A DNA stretch of 27,299 nt from an uncultured Sphingobacteriaceae bacterium (GCA_946480915.1 CAMLLO010000051.1:1-27299); one strand, 5' to 3'; shown: positions 1 through 8,510, counted from the first letter of the stretch. Numbers and translations are program-made. Notes: generated by a model from the letters alone, not told the origin.

Positions 1-914
1 TTCTTGAATCGATGAATTTCCCTGAGCCGGTTATCGGTTTAGCTATTGAGCCTAAAACTCAGGCTGACGTAGATAAATTAGGTATGGCATTGGGTAAATT
101 AGCTGAAGAAGATCCTACATTCCGTGTACAGACCGATGAGGAAACTGGTCAGACTGTAATTTCAGGAATGGGTGAGCTTCACCTAGACATTCTGATTGAC
201 CGCTTAAAACGTGAGTTTAAAGTAGAAGTTAATCAGGGAGCGCCTCAGGTTGCATACAAAGAAGCGATTCAGGGAACAACTCAACACAGAGAAACTTATA
301 AAAAACAAACAGGTGGTCGTGGTAAATTCGCAGACATCCAGGTTGTTATTTCTCCAATTGATCCTGACTTTGAAAAAGGTGGTCTTCAATTTGTGAACGA
401 AATTGTGGGTGGTTCTATTCCTCGTGAATTTATCCCTTCAGTTGAGAAAGGTTTTGCTGCAGCCATGAGTAATGGTGTATTAGCCGGATATCCTCTTCCT
501 GATATGAAAGTTCGTTTGATTGATGGTTCATTCCACGCTGTCGATTCGGATGCTTTATCTTTCGAGATTGCAGCTCGTTCTGCTTTCCGCGAAGCATTGC
601 CTAAATGTAAGCCTGTGTTGATGGAGCCAATTATGAAAATTGAGGTTCTTACGCCGGAAGAAAATATGGGTGATGTAATGGGTGACTTAAACCGTCGTCG
701 TGGCCAGCTTCAAGGTATGGACACCCGTGCAGGTGCTCAGGTTATCAAAGCTTTAGTTCCGCTTTCTGAGATGTTTGGTTACGTAACTCAGTTACGTACA
801 ATCACTTCTGGCCGTGCAACCTCGACAATGGAGTTTGATCATTATGAGCCAGCTCCTAAAAATGTTCAGGACGAAGTAATTGCTAAGGTAAAAGGTAAAA
901 AAGCTAACGCTTAG
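1..914 (+). CDS. fusA: Elongation factor G, C-terminal part (5' end outside window)
   Basis: This is the GTPase that drives tRNA and mRNA translocation on the ribosome. The reading frame is open at the left edge (first full codon at 3), so about 303 C-terminal residues are present and the G domain lies outside. What remains corresponds to the end of domain II and domains III-V: the GMGELHLDI motif of domain III, the [11 protein letters not shown] segment of domain IV, and the domain V stretch with [10 protein letters not shown] and the [20 protein letters not shown] ending. It is followed by rpsJ after 135 bp, the usual str-to-S10 operon order. The short Lys/Ala-rich end (VKGKKANA) is normal. 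Identity is near certain. Confidence 0.97.
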   Translation, partial: LESMNFPEPVIGLAIEPKTQADVDKLGMALGKLAEEDPTFRVQTDEETGQTVISGMGELHLDILIDRLKREFKVEVNQGAPQVAYKEAIQGTTQHRETYKKQTGGRGKFADIQVVISPIDPDFEKGGLQFVNEIVGGSIPREFIPSVEKGFAAAMSNGVLAGYPLPDMKVRLIDGSFHAVDSDALSFEIAARSAFREALPKCKPVLMEPIMKIEVLTPEENMGDVMGDLNRRRGQLQGMDTRAGAQVIKALVPLSEMFGYVTQLRTITSGRATSTMEFDHYEPAPKNVQDEVIAKVKGKKANA

Positions 915-930
915 TAAGTACGAAGGATTT

Positions 931-972
931 AGTATCAAGTATAAAGCCACCATGGCCTAAGTACTTGATACT
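931..972. other. Intergenic hairpin between fusA and rpsJ
   Basis: An 11-bp perfect inverted repeat has arms AGTATCAAGTA at 931-941 and TACTTGATACT at 962-972. The 20-base loop contains a small GCC/GGC inner stem. No T-run follows, so it is not a typical intrinsic terminator. It could be a processing site or a dispersed small palindrome. It is one of several single-hairpin spacers in this cluster. Confidence 0.6.
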
Positions 973-1049
973 TTAATCTAAATACTAAAATAAAAACAAA
1001 CACGACTCTCGTTATAAATAGCTCTAACGATGGTCATAAAACAAAGAAA

Positions 1050-1355
1050 ATGAGCCAAAGAATCAGAATTAAATTAAAATCTTACGATTATAACTTAGTT
1101 GATAAATCAGCTGAGAAAATCGTTAAAACTGTAAAACCTACAGGTGCAGTAGTTAGCGGACCGATTCCTCTTCCAACAGAGAAGAAAATCTTCACAGTTT
1201 TGCGTTCACCACACGTAAACAAAAAAGCACGTGAGCAGTTCCAACTTTGTTCTTACAAGAGATTGTTAGATATCTATAGCTCTAACTCTAAAACTGTTGA
1301 TGCCTTGATGAAACTTGAATTACCTAGCGGTGTTGAAGTTGAAATCAAAGTTTAA
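1050..1355 (+). CDS. rpsJ: 30S ribosomal protein S10 (uS10, NusE)
   Basis: S10 sits in the 30S head, and as NusE it joins transcription antitermination through NusG and NusB. The 101-residue product is full length and shows the family hallmarks [10 protein letters not shown] near the N-terminus and [10 protein letters not shown] around residues 36-45, then the [13 protein letters not shown] segment. It lies 135 bp after fusA. Unlike the usual order it is not followed by rplC: a strong terminator begins 17 bases after its stop, and three unrelated genes separate it from rplC. It therefore ends a transcription unit here. Confidence 0.98.
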   Translation: MSQRIRIKLKSYDYNLVDKSAEKIVKTVKPTGAVVSGPIPLPTEKKIFTVLRSPHVNKKAREQFQLCSYKRLLDIYSSNSKTVDALMKLELPSGVEVEIKV

Positions 1356-1371
1356 GTACCGGTTTTAAAAG

Positions 1372-1410
1372 AAAAAGGCCTGTTCAGTTTATCTGCGCAG
1401 GCCTTTTTTG
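1372..1410. terminator. Bidirectional terminator between rpsJ and the convergent membrane-protein gene
   Basis: An 11-bp stem pairs AAAAAGGCCTG (1372-1382) with CAGGCCTTTTT (1398-1408), with a 15-base loop and a T-run on the plus strand. The A-run at the left arm gives a matching T-run on the minus strand. It sits between convergent stop codons (1355 plus strand, 1419 minus strand) and should stop transcription from both sides. Confidence 0.9.
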
Positions 1411-1418
1411 TTTGACTC

Positions 1419-2228
1419 CTATTTTTTTCTGCTTGGATCTTGTTCTTTCTTAGCGAGAAGTTCTTCAAGATTGTTTCTTTCAGTCTGCAGCTCCCGCGCA
1501 AGTTTCAGTTCCTTTTCCTTCGCCTTTGTTTTATATATATTGTATTCGGATGAAATCTCTTCATATAGCTGTTTATGGTGCCGGGCATCGTGAGAGTTTT
1601 TAGTGGTAGTAAATAATACTCCGCCCAATCCCAAGGCTAGAACAATTATTGCTCCCCATACTATCCAGTTATAGGTTACTACATCCACCGGCATGCCTAG
1701 TATACTGATTTGATCTACTATCGCAGTAGATTCACCCCTGATAGCATTGCTGGTGTCGCCGGCGTTTTTTAATTCATTTATTTGCTTTGCCTGTTGTTCT
1801 AGCTTTTGTTTTGCAGCTGCTAACTGTCTTTTACTACTGTTTAGAGAATCATTTACACTTTCCCATAAAGTGCTGAGCCGGGCCGGATTAATTACTTTAT
1901 AGCCTTTTTGCATCCATGAGTACTTTAGCAGGTCTTCATATTGCCCCTTGAGTGAACTGTCTACGGGCTTTGCCGGGATATTGACAACCGGTTTCGTTGG
2001 AGGATTTACAACTGTTTTCGCAGGAGAAGTAATTGTGGTTTTGGCAGGCACAGTAGCGGTGGTTTTTGCCGGACTTTTTACCGGACTCTTCGCTGGAGTT
2101 GCTACTGGTGTTTTCGCAGGTTGAGTAGCCGCAGTCTTTTTAGTGGAATCCTGAGCATTGCTTGTTAAAGCTAGAAAACAAAGATTCAAAAAAAGAATAA
2201 GAAAGCGTTTGCACAAGGTCTGTTTCAT
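1419..2228 (-). CDS. Secreted or membrane-anchored coiled-coil protein with Pro/Ala/Lys/Thr repeats, function unknown
   Basis: The 269-residue product starts with a signal peptide (hydrophobic residues about 9-22, cleavage near SNAQ-D at 24-27). Residues about 30-88 form a low-complexity stretch of repeated PAK, SPVK and VPAKT units, which may span the periplasm or cell wall. Then come a predicted coiled coil rich in Lys, Gln and Leu (about 130-155), one strong membrane segment (about 188-207, WIVWGAIIVLALGLGGVLF) and a second charged coiled coil (about 215-265) that would be cytoplasmic. I see no catalytic motif. I recall similar Bacteroidota proteins being labelled tRNA methyltransferase in databases; nothing here supports that. 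It interrupts the rpsJ-rplC order and converges on the terminator behind rpsJ. The gene itself is convincing; the function is not known. Confidence 0.8.
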   Translation of the reverse strand: MKQTLCKRFLILFLNLCFLALTSNAQDSTKKTAATQPAKTPVATPAKSPVKSPAKTTATVPAKTTITSPAKTVVNPPTKPVVNIPAKPVDSSLKGQYEDLLKYSWMQKGYKVINPARLSTLWESVNDSLNSSKRQLAAAKQKLEQQAKQINELKNAGDTSNAIRGESTAIVDQISILGMPVDVVTYNWIVWGAIIVLALGLGGVLFTTTKNSHDARHHKQLYEEISSEYNIYKTKAKEKELKLARELQTERNNLEELLAKKEQDPSRKK

Positions 2229-2438
2229 AGAATTATGTTATGGTATATGGTGAAAATAGGTAATTTATTAATCAGAAAAAATTAAACTTTATATTGATTT
2301 TCGAATGTTAATAACATAGGTGCCGGTTTTATGAGGACTAACAAATAATTCAGCGATAGATATTTGCTCGGTTATTTAACAAATATTATATGCACAGCAA
2401 TTAATGAAGAATGTTGTTTTGAATAAGTCTGCGGTCGG

Positions 2439-2468
2439 TTTGTAAGCACGGCATCTTTCTTATATTTA
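2439..2468 (+). promoter_or_regulatory. Putative promoter of the prephenate dehydrogenase gene
   Basis: TTTG at 2439-2442, 18 bp, then TATATTTA at 2461-2468 is close to the Bacteroidota sigma consensus (TTTG-N19-TAnnTTTG), with the last base off. Transcription would begin at or within a few bases of the ATG at 2473, so the mRNA may be almost leaderless. Confidence 0.5.
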
Positions 2469-2472
2469 CCGT

Positions 2473-3729
2473 ATGAATGTTGGCATTATTGGTTTGGGAG
2501 ATATGGGCTCCTTATGTGCCCGAAAATGGGCCGAGAAAGGATATTCAGTTTTCGGCTGTGATTTACCCGAGAATTATGAACAGATTGCAGAATCCTTTCA
2601 GGGTTCATCAGTTAATATCTTGAGGAATGCAACAGATGTTGCCAGAAAGGCTGATTTCTTACTTTTTTCAGTCGAGACTGCAAGTATCAGCCAGGTAGTG
2701 GAATCGGTCGCCGATTTTGTGAAGCCAGGTGCAATAGTCGCCGGACAAACATCTGTTAAGTTTCCTGAAATTGAAGCATTTGACAAGTATCTTGCTCCTG
2801 ATATTGATGTGTTCACCTGTCATTCTTTGCATGGTCCGGCGTTTTCGACAGCCGGACAGAAGCTGATTGTGGTGCCACACAGGGTGACAGAAGATGCTTA
2901 TCGAAAAGGACTGGAGATTTATAGCGCCCTCGATTCGGAAATAATCGAAATTGAAAGTTATTTGCAACACGATAAAATCATGGCCGACACCCAGGCGGTT
3001 ACCCACATGGGTTTTGAAAGCATGGGCACCGCCTGGAAGAACTCAGGTTTTTACCCCTGGGATCACGGAGCTTATTCTACCGGCATAGACAATGTCAAAA
3101 TTCTTACAACGCTTCGTATATTCAGTTATAAGGCCCATGTATATGCAGGTTTGGCTATATTGAATCCTTTTGCGAGGGAACAGGTTAAGCAGTACGCAAA
3201 ATCTGAGTCCGAATTGTTCAAGATGATGATATGTGAACAAGAAGCAGTGTTCCGCGAAAGAATTCAGGCCGCCAATAAATTTGTATTCCACGGTGAACGT
3301 GATTTTATCACACTTGATGTGGAGGTAATGAAGGATTTTAAAATGGCTGAGGAGGAAGATAATCATATGCCCAATTCTCATTTAAGCTTATTGGCGATGG
3401 TAGATTCGTGGTATCAAATGAAAGTGAATCCGTACGAAAACTTGATTTGCCAAACGCCACCCTTCAGATTGAGACTTGGAATAGCCGAATATCTTTTTAA
3501 AAATGAAGCTTTGCTGGAGGAGACGATCCAGGCAGCGCTGTACGATAAGGGCATTCGGGCGGATGATTTGGAATTTCACTCAGCAGTAAGAGAGTGGGCA
3601 TCTATTATTGAATATGGTGATATGGATGGATACATTACTCACTTCAACCAGGTAAAAGATTTCTTCGCTGATAGGTTGCAAGATGGGGCAAAGCAAAGTA
3701 GTAAACTAATCGAGAAGCTAAGTCAATAG
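2473..3729 (+). CDS. Prephenate dehydrogenase (NADP+), fungal TYR1-like
   Basis: The likely role is oxidative decarboxylation of prephenate to 4-hydroxyphenylpyruvate in tyrosine synthesis, in the cytoplasm. The 418-residue protein opens with a Rossmann motif (GLGDMG, residues 7-12). It then shows GQTSVKFPEIEAFDKYL (91-107), HSLHGP (117-122), HDKIMADTQAVTH (166-178) and PNSHLSLLAMVDSW (300-313). From memory these blocks match yeast Tyr1 far better than the usual bacterial TyrA, which is shorter (about 280-370 residues) and often carries a chorismate mutase or ACT domain, neither of which I see. The gene stands alone between convergent or divergent minus-strand genes, with its own promoter. 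A general 3-hydroxyacid or 6-phosphogluconate-type dehydrogenase is the alternative, but motif agreement along the whole length favours TYR1. Confidence 0.82.
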   Translation: MNVGIIGLGDMGSLCARKWAEKGYSVFGCDLPENYEQIAESFQGSSVNILRNATDVARKADFLLFSVETASISQVVESVADFVKPGAIVAGQTSVKFPEIEAFDKYLAPDIDVFTCHSLHGPAFSTAGQKLIVVPHRVTEDAYRKGLEIYSALDSEIIEIESYLQHDKIMADTQAVTHMGFESMGTAWKNSGFYPWDHGAYSTGIDNVKILTTLRIFSYKAHVYAGLAILNPFAREQVKQYAKSESELFKMMICEQEAVFRERIQAANKFVFHGERDFITLDVEVMKDFKMAEEEDNHMPNSHLSLLAMVDSWYQMKVNPYENLICQTPPFRLRLGIAEYLFKNEALLEETIQAALYDKGIRADDLEFHSAVREWASIIEYGDMDGYITHFNQVKDFFADRLQDGAKQSSKLIEKLSQ

Positions 3730-3742
3730 AACTGTATAAAAA

Positions 3743-3769
3743 AAGAGCTGGTCAGTACGGCCAGCTCTT
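3743..3769. terminator. Terminator between the dehydrogenase and lipoprotein genes
   Basis: A 9-bp perfect stem pairs AAGAGCTGG (3743-3751) with CCAGCTCTT (3761-3769). The A-run before the left arm (3738-3744) becomes a T-run on the minus strand, so it mainly serves the minus-strand lipoprotein gene (stop at 3793). On the plus strand the T-run is poor. Confidence 0.8.
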
Positions 3770-3792
3770 CTGCACTGAATTAATCAATAGTA

Positions 3793-4299
3793 CTAATCGT
3801 CTGTTTTAGTCTTGGTGTCCGGTGTTTTAGTTTTTGATTCATCACCATCAACCTTAACTTTAGATCCATCACCTTCTTTATATTTCATTTCATCACCATC
3901 GATTTTCATTTTGGTGCTGTCTGTCTTAATCTTTATTTCATCTCCGTTGCGTTCAACCATTGATTCATTCAGAGTCCAGGTACCTGCAGGAGATTTAATT
4001 ACGGCATTATTCACGACCACGCCGGATGTGCCATAAAGTGTATCTCTGGTATTTACATCAACAAAGAATAAATCTTTTTCGACAGGCTGCTTCGTGTCAC
4101 TGTATACATATTGATCTTTCTCCGAGTCACGAATTATCGTAACTGGTTCTCCCGTGCTCAGGTTTACATACGACGCTTCGCTGGTAGCCGTTACAGTATC
4201 TACTGAATCCGTTGCGGCATTTTCATTCTTATTGCTGTTGCATGCAATAAAGGCTGGGATTAATAAAAGTCCTGCCATGTTCAAAATACTGGTTTTCAT
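3793..4299 (-). CDS. Small lipoprotein with a charged repetitive C-terminus, function unknown
   Basis: I chose the ATG at 4299 (168 residues) rather than the upstream in-frame codon at 4332, because it places a standard lipoprotein signal directly at the start: MKTSIL, a hydrophobic run, then IPAFIAC with the lipid-acceptor Cys near residue 20, followed by an Asn/Ser/Glu-rich tether. The middle (about 40-115) alternates polar and hydrophobic residues and may form beta structure. Residues about 118-168 repeat short units such as KIKTDS, KMKIDGDE, KVKVDGDE and KTKTDD, a Lys/Asp-rich low-complexity tail. I do not recognise a family. It probably sits in the outer or inner membrane facing the periplasm. 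It is transcribed away from rplC and toward the dehydrogenase gene. Confidence 0.75.
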   Translation of the reverse strand: MKTSILNMAGLLLIPAFIACNSNKNENAATDSVDTVTATSEASYVNLSTGEPVTIIRDSEKDQYVYSDTKQPVEKDLFFVDVNTRDTLYGTSGVVVNNAVIKSPAGTWTLNESMVERNGDEIKIKTDSTKMKIDGDEMKYKEGDGSKVKVDGDESKTKTPDTKTKTDD

Positions 4300-4515
4300 A
4301 TAATTTTTTATATTGGTGTGAAAAAATAACACAACATTTGACGAAAAAGTTTTAATGGCCTCGCCCAGGTTAACAACTAATAGGTTTAATTTTGGCTAAA
4401 CCTTTATTTTATAAGCTTTTTAAGGATGTTTCTTCCTTTTATGATGCATTTTTTTGAATTGGATGCTGTCGTCTATAAATAAATCGAAATTCTTAGAAAA
4501 ATAACTCACTGACTA

Positions 4516-4546
4516 TTTGATTATTAATCAATTGTTTCTATCTTTG
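4516..4546 (+). promoter_or_regulatory. Promoter of the rplC operon, with an operator-like palindrome
   Basis: TTTG (4516-4519), exactly 19 bp, then TATCTTTG (4539-4546) is a textbook Bacteroidota promoter. The spacer overlaps a 15-bp palindrome, TTGATTA-T-TAATCAA (4517-4531), which could be a regulator site or chance. Transcription should start near 4551, giving a leader of about 70 bases. Confidence 0.85.
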
Positions 4547-4564
4547 CCCTCCCTTAAAGGGATT

Positions 4565-4604
4565 ACCATGCCTTGAACGAAGCCCTACTGCTTCGATGGG
4601 CACA
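4565..4604 (+). promoter_or_regulatory. Possible structured mRNA leader upstream of rplC
   Basis: The leader contains a hairpin CGAAG (4578-4582) / CTTCG (4591-4595), flanked by TGCC and GGCA, which can extend the pairing. A ribosomal-protein autoregulatory leader is plausible here, since L4 or L3 control is common in other phyla. I cannot match it to a known RNA family. Confidence 0.35.
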
Positions 4605-4623
4605 AACAGAGAAAAAAAAGAAA

Positions 4624-5241
4624 ATGTCAGGAATTATTGGAAAAAAAGTAGGAATGACCAGCATTTTTGATGCCGATGGGAGGAACATCCCATGTACGGT
4701 TATTGAAGCTGGCCCTTGCGTAGTAACGCAGGTTCGTACCTCTGAGAAAGATGGTTACGAGGCAGTTCAGTTAGCTTTCGACGAAAAGAAAGAAAAGAAC
4801 ACATCTGCACAATTAAAAGGCCATTTCTCGAAAGCAAACACAACTCCAAAGCGCAAGCTTGTTGAGTTTAAGACGTTTGAAGATGAGAAAAGTTTGGGCG
4901 ATACAGTTACTGTAGAAATTTTTGCTGAAGGCGACTTCGTTGATGTAGTTGGTACTTCAAAAGGTAAAGGATTTCAAGGTGTTGTAAAGCGTCACGGATT
5001 TGGTGGTGTGGGTATGCAAACTCACGGTCAACACAACAGGTTAAGAGCTCCGGGTTCACTGGGTGCATCTTCATGGCCTTCACGTGTATTCAAAGGAATG
5101 CGCATGGCTGGTCGTACTGGTGGGGACAGGGTGAAGGTTCAAAATCTTCAGGTTTTGAAAGTGTACACTGAACAAAATTTATTAGTAGTTAGCGGTTCAA
5201 TCCCGGGAGCTAAAGGTTCTTACGTAATCGTTGATAAATAA
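4624..5241 (+). CDS. rplC: 50S ribosomal protein L3 (uL3)
   Basis: L3 helps organise 23S rRNA near the peptidyl transferase centre. I place the start at 4624 ([12 protein letters not shown]) and reject the longer frame from 4573, because its extra 17 residues fall in the leader hairpin and are not L3-like. The 205-residue product has the N-terminal [13 protein letters not shown] strand, the central extension with [14 protein letters not shown] and [16 protein letters not shown] (about residues 138-170), and the usual C-terminal GAKGSYVIV. The segment before VFKG reads ASSWPSR, so the Gln that PrmB methylates in E. coli L3 appears absent. It is the first gene after the new promoter and overlaps nothing. 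rplD begins 4 bases after its stop. Confidence 0.97.
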   Translation: MSGIIGKKVGMTSIFDADGRNIPCTVIEAGPCVVTQVRTSEKDGYEAVQLAFDEKKEKNTSAQLKGHFSKANTTPKRKLVEFKTFEDEKSLGDTVTVEIFAEGDFVDVVGTSKGKGFQGVVKRHGFGGVGMQTHGQHNRLRAPGSLGASSWPSRVFKGMRMAGRTGGDRVKVQNLQVLKVYTEQNLLVVSGSIPGAKGSYVIVDK

Positions 5242-5245
5242 GGAG

Positions 5246-5875
5246 ATGGAAGTTAACGTAGTAAACATAGCAGGTAAAGAAACAGGTGCCAAGGTGCAAC
5301 TTCCTGACGCGATTTTTGGTGTAGAGCCAAATGATCATGCAATCTACTTAGATGTTAAACAATACCTGGCTAATCAACGCCAAGGTACTCACAAATCTAA
5401 GCAACGTAACGAAATAGCCGGTTCAACCCGTAAATTACATAAGCAAAAAGGTACAGGTGGTGCTCGTGCAGGTAGCATTAAATCACCTTTATTTAATGGC
5501 GGTGGTCGTGTATTCGGTCCTCAGCCACGTGATTACAGCTTTAAACTAAATAAGAAATTAAAGCAACTGGCTCGTAGATCGGCTTTAACTTACAAAGCAA
5601 TCGATAATAATATAGTAGTTCTTGAAGACTTCTCATTTGATGCAGTTAAAACCAAAAACTACGCAAAGCTGATTGCGGATTTAAAAGTTGGCGATGAGAA
5701 AACTCTATTGGTTTTACCAGCTGCTAACAACAATATTTATTTATCAAGCAGAAACCTTAAGAAAGCAAAAGTTATCACGGCAGATCAATTAAATACACAT
5801 GATGTATTAAGTGCAGGAAAACTTTTATTGACTACAGGTACTGTTAAAATGTTGGAGGAGGCGTTCGCCAAGTAA
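5246..5875 (+). CDS. rplD: 50S ribosomal protein L4 (uL4)
   Basis: L4 lines the nascent-peptide tunnel and binds 23S domain I; in E. coli it also represses its own operon. The start at 5246 ([14 protein letters not shown]) follows AAGGAG, one of the few good Shine-Dalgarno-like sites in the window, which overlaps the rplC stop. The 209-residue product has the extended tunnel loop around residues 52-95 ([16 protein letters not shown], then [14 protein letters not shown]), followed by the alpha/beta core ending [16 protein letters not shown]. The in-frame start five residues upstream (5231) lies inside rplC and is less likely. Confidence 0.97.
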   Translation: MEVNVVNIAGKETGAKVQLPDAIFGVEPNDHAIYLDVKQYLANQRQGTHKSKQRNEIAGSTRKLHKQKGTGGARAGSIKSPLFNGGGRVFGPQPRDYSFKLNKKLKQLARRSALTYKAIDNNIVVLEDFSFDAVKTKNYAKLIADLKVGDEKTLLVLPAANNNIYLSSRNLKKAKVITADQLNTHDVLSAGKLLLTTGTVKMLEEAFAK

Positions 5876-5876
5876 T

Positions 5877-6167
5877 ATGGAAATTTTAAAGAAACCGATT
5901 TTAACAGAAAAAGCATCTGCTTTAACAGAAAAGTTAAACCGCTTTTCATTTAAAGTAGATCACAGAGCCAACAAATTGCAAATTAAAACTGCAATTGAAC
6001 AGATGTATGGTGTTAGCATAGTTGCTATCAATACTATGGTGGTATCTGGAAAATCAAAAAATCGTCAGACAAAAGCTGGATTAGTATCAGGACGTACTCC
6101 AAAATACAAAAAAGCAATTGTTACGATGAAAGAAGGTGAAGTTATTGACTTTTACAGCAATATATAA
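5877..6167 (+). CDS. rplW: 50S ribosomal protein L23 (uL23)
   Basis: L23 sits at the exit of the peptide tunnel and docks trigger factor and SRP. The 96-residue product begins MEILKKPILTEKAS, the signature of the family, with FKVDHRANKLQIKTAIEQMYGV in the middle and a basic loop (SGKSKNRQTKAG, about 60-71) reaching into the tunnel. It starts 2 bases after the rplD stop, so it is translationally close-coupled. Confidence 0.97.
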   Translation: MEILKKPILTEKASALTEKLNRFSFKVDHRANKLQIKTAIEQMYGVSIVAINTMVVSGKSKNRQTKAGLVSGRTPKYKKAIVTMKEGEVIDFYSNI

Positions 6168-6174
6168 TTAAGAC

Positions 6175-6999
6175 ATGGCAGTTAGAAGATTTAAACCGGT
6201 TACCCCTGGTACTCGTTTCCGCGTTGGAGGTGATTATTCTGATGTAACTACAAACGTACCCGAAAAGTCGTTAGTGGTTTCTATTAAGAAATCAGGTGGT
6301 AGAAACCATTCCGGTAAAATGACTATGCGTTATCTCGGTGGGGGACATAAAAAGTCATACCGATTGATTGATTTTAAACGCGATAAACAAGATATCCCCG
6401 CAACAGTTGCCACAATCGAGTACGATCCTAACCGTACCGCACGTATTGCTCTATTGAACTACGTAGATGGTGAAAAACGTTACATCATTGCTCCCGAAGG
6501 ATTGACAGTTGGACAAACTGTAGTTTCAGGTCAGGCAGTAGCTCCGGAAGTCGGAAATGCACTTCCATTGAAGAGCATCCCTCTTGGTTCTATCATTCAT
6601 AATATTGAATTGAACCCTGGTCAGGGCGCATCTATCGCACGTAGTGCCGGTACTTACGCTCAACTTTCTGCACGTGATGGTAAATATGCAATTATCAAAA
6701 TGCCTTCTGGGGAAACCAGAATGATTTTGTCTACTTGTATGGCTACTATCGGTACCGTTTCAAACTCTGAAAAAGCTAACGAAGTGTTAGGTAAAGCAGG
6801 TAGAAAACGTTGGTTAGGAAGAAGACCAAGAGTAAGGGGTGTTGCAATGAACCCGGTAGATCACCCTATGGGTGGTGGTGAAGGTAGATCATCTGGTGGT
6901 CACCCTCGCTCTAGAAAAGGTTTATTGGCTAAAGGCTACAAAACCCGTAATAAACAAAAAAGCTCTAACCGTTACATAATCGAAGGGAGGAAGAAATAA
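6175..6999 (+). CDS. rplB: 50S ribosomal protein L2 (uL2)
   Basis: L2 is a primary 23S binder needed for subunit joining and peptidyl transfer. The 274-residue product is normal length. It opens [15 protein letters not shown], carries the [21 protein letters not shown] basic region (about 41-60) and ends with the highly conserved [29 protein letters not shown] block (about 222-250), whose His is the residue implicated in activity in other bacteria. It overlaps rpsS by one base (TAATG). Confidence 0.98.
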   Translation: MAVRRFKPVTPGTRFRVGGDYSDVTTNVPEKSLVVSIKKSGGRNHSGKMTMRYLGGGHKKSYRLIDFKRDKQDIPATVATIEYDPNRTARIALLNYVDGEKRYIIAPEGLTVGQTVVSGQAVAPEVGNALPLKSIPLGSIIHNIELNPGQGASIARSAGTYAQLSARDGKYAIIKMPSGETRMILSTCMATIGTVSNSEKANEVLGKAGRKRWLGRRPRVRGVAMNPVDHPMGGGEGRSSGGHPRSRKGLLAKGYKTRNKQKSSNRYIIEGRKK

Positions 7000-7265
7000 T
7001 GGCTCGTTCACTTAAAAAAGGCCCTTACATAGACCACAATTTAGAATCTAAAGTGGTTGCTATGACAGAAAGCAATAAGAAATCAGTAATTAAAACCTGG
7101 TCTCGTCGTTCAATGATCTCTCCGGATTTCGTAGGGCATACATTTGCAGTACACAACGGGAATAAGTTTATTCCTGTATATGTAACAGAAAACATGGTTG
7201 GTCACAAGATGGGCGAGTTTGCTCCAACCAGAACATTTAGAGGTCACGCTGAAAAGAGAAAATAA
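6999..7265 (+). CDS. rpsS: 30S ribosomal protein S19 (uS19)
   Basis: S19 binds 16S rRNA in the 30S head with S13 and contacts the A-site finger. The 88-residue protein shows [15 protein letters not shown] at the N-terminus, [31 protein letters not shown] in the core and a basic end ([13 protein letters not shown]). Its ATG shares one base with the rplB stop, which suggests translational coupling. Confidence 0.98.
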   Translation: MARSLKKGPYIDHNLESKVVAMTESNKKSVIKTWSRRSMISPDFVGHTFAVHNGNKFIPVYVTENMVGHKMGEFAPTRTFRGHAEKRK

Positions 7266-7268
7266 GCA

Positions 7269-7631
7269 ATGGAAGCAGTAGCAAAATTAAATGATTGCCC
7301 TACCTCACCTCGTAAAATGCGATTGGTTGTTGACCTGATCCGTGGTGAACGTGTAGAGAAAGCGTTATACATCTTAAAGTATACAAATAAAGAAGCAGCA
7401 CAAAGAGTTGAGAAACTGTTATTGTCTGCAATAAAAAATTGGGAAGCTAAAAACGAAGGTCAGCGCCCTGAAGACAACGAATTGTTTGTGAAAACAATTA
7501 CTGTTGACGGTGGTCGCCAATTAAAAAGACTTAGACCAGCTCCTCAAGGTCGTGGTCACAGAATTCGCAAGCGTTCAAATCACGTAACTCTTGTAGTTGA
7601 TACAAAAAACGTTCAAACTGAAACTAAATAA
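7269..7631 (+). CDS. rplV: 50S ribosomal protein L22 (uL22)
   Basis: L22 contacts all six 23S domains, and its long beta-hairpin narrows the exit tunnel. The 120-residue product has [24 protein letters not shown] near the start and the hairpin region with [25 protein letters not shown] (about 82-105). It begins 3 bases after the rpsS stop, and rpsC follows after 3 bases. Confidence 0.97.
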   Translation: MEAVAKLNDCPTSPRKMRLVVDLIRGERVEKALYILKYTNKEAAQRVEKLLLSAIKNWEAKNEGQRPEDNELFVKTITVDGGRQLKRLRPAPQGRGHRIRKRSNHVTLVVDTKNVQTETK

Positions 7632-7634
7632 GGA

Positions 7635-8510
7635 ATGGGACAGAAAGCACATCCAATAGGTAACAGATTAGGAATCATCAAAGGTTGGGATTCTAACTGG
7701 TTCGGTGGCAACAACTACTCCGATAAATTAGTTGAAGACGAAAAAATAAGAAAGTATATCGCTGCACGTATTTCAAAAGGCGGTATATCTAAAGTAGTTA
7801 TCGAGCGTACTTTGAAACGCATTACAGTTACAATCCACACGGCTCGTCCGGGTATTGTAATTGGTAAAGGCGGACAGGAAGTAGATCGATTGAAAGAAGA
7901 GTTGAAGAAACTAACTAAGAAAGACGTTCAAATCAATATTTTTGAGATAAAACGTCCTGAGTTAGATGCTCAATTGGTTGGCGAAGGGATTGCTAAACAA
8001 TTAGAAGCTCGTATTTCTTTCCGTCGTGCGATGAAAACAACAATTGCTTCAACCATGAGAATGGGTGCTGAAGGAATTAAAATCATGTGTTCAGGTCGTT
8101 TAGGTGGTGCTGAGATGGCACGTACCGAGCAGTATAAAGAAGGAAGAATTCCTTTGCATACTTTCCGCGCGGATATCGACTATGCTTTAGCTGAAGCTCT
8201 TACAACTTATGGTAAAATAGGTGTTAAGGTGTGGATTTGCAAAGGCGAAGTTTATGGAAAACGTGACTTATCTCCAAACATCGGTCAAACCACAGGTGTA
8301 AGAGGCAGAGACGGTGCTGAGGCTACGGGCTTTGCTGGTGGCGCAGACAGACGTGCAGGTGGTAGTGACAGACGCGGTGGCGGTGACAGACGTGGCGGTG
8401 GCGATAATCGTGGCGGTGGTCAAAACCGTGGCGGTGGTCAGAATCGCGGTGGCGCTGGTCAAAATCGTGGTGGTGGTGCTGGAGCAGGTGGCTTCAGAGG
8501 AAAGAAATAA
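7635..8510 (+). CDS. rpsC: 30S ribosomal protein S3 (uS3) with a long RGG-rich C-terminal tail
   Basis: S3 is a 30S head protein at the mRNA entry site, with helicase-like activity. The start ([14 protein letters not shown]) and the KH-type RNA-binding motif [12 protein letters not shown] (about 75-86) are standard, as are the [24 protein letters not shown] block and [13 protein letters not shown] near residue 200. The family usually ends at about 210-235 residues. Here the protein runs to 291, and residues from about 216 on are nearly all Gly, Arg, Asp, Asn and Gln in repeats such as DRRGGG and QNRGGG. This RGG-like tail is disordered and basic and could bind RNA. The repeated DNA (about 8335-8490) explains it as slippage expansion. 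It is followed by a 40-base gap before rplP. Confidence 0.96.
   Translation: MGQKAHPIGNRLGIIKGWDSNWFGGNNYSDKLVEDEKIRKYIAARISKGGISKVVIERTLKRITVTIHTARPGIVIGKGGQEVDRLKEELKKLTKKDVQINIFEIKRPELDAQLVGEGIAKQLEARISFRRAMKTTIASTMRMGAEGIKIMCSGRLGGAEMARTEQYKEGRIPLHTFRADIDYALAEALTTYGKIGVKVWICKGEVYGKRDLSPNIGQTTGVRGRDGAEATGFAGGADRRAGGSDRRGGGDRRGGGDNRGGGQNRGGGQNRGGAGQNRGGGAGAGGFRGKK

Larger units (their letters stand above)
4300..4623. promoter_or_regulatory. Divergent control region between the lipoprotein gene and rplC
   Basis: This gene-free stretch of 324 bases separates the minus-strand lipoprotein gene from rplC. It holds the rplC promoter (4516-4546) and a short GC-containing leader (about 4552-4623). 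I see no convincing promoter for the lipoprotein gene and no other gene in it. Confidence 0.6.

Noticed and set aside
2668..3579. Several minus-strand ORFs within the dehydrogenase gene
   Set aside because: They overlap a gene with strong motifs along its whole length and have no recognisable content of their own.
3812..4036. Plus-strand ORF opposite the lipoprotein gene
   Set aside because: It is antisense to the Lys/Asp repeat tail and has Ser/Pro/Leu-rich composition with no start context.
4573..4623. Longer N-terminus for L3 from an upstream ATG-less start
   Set aside because: The extra residues are not L3-like and overlap the leader hairpin; the ATG at 4624 gives the normal L3 start.
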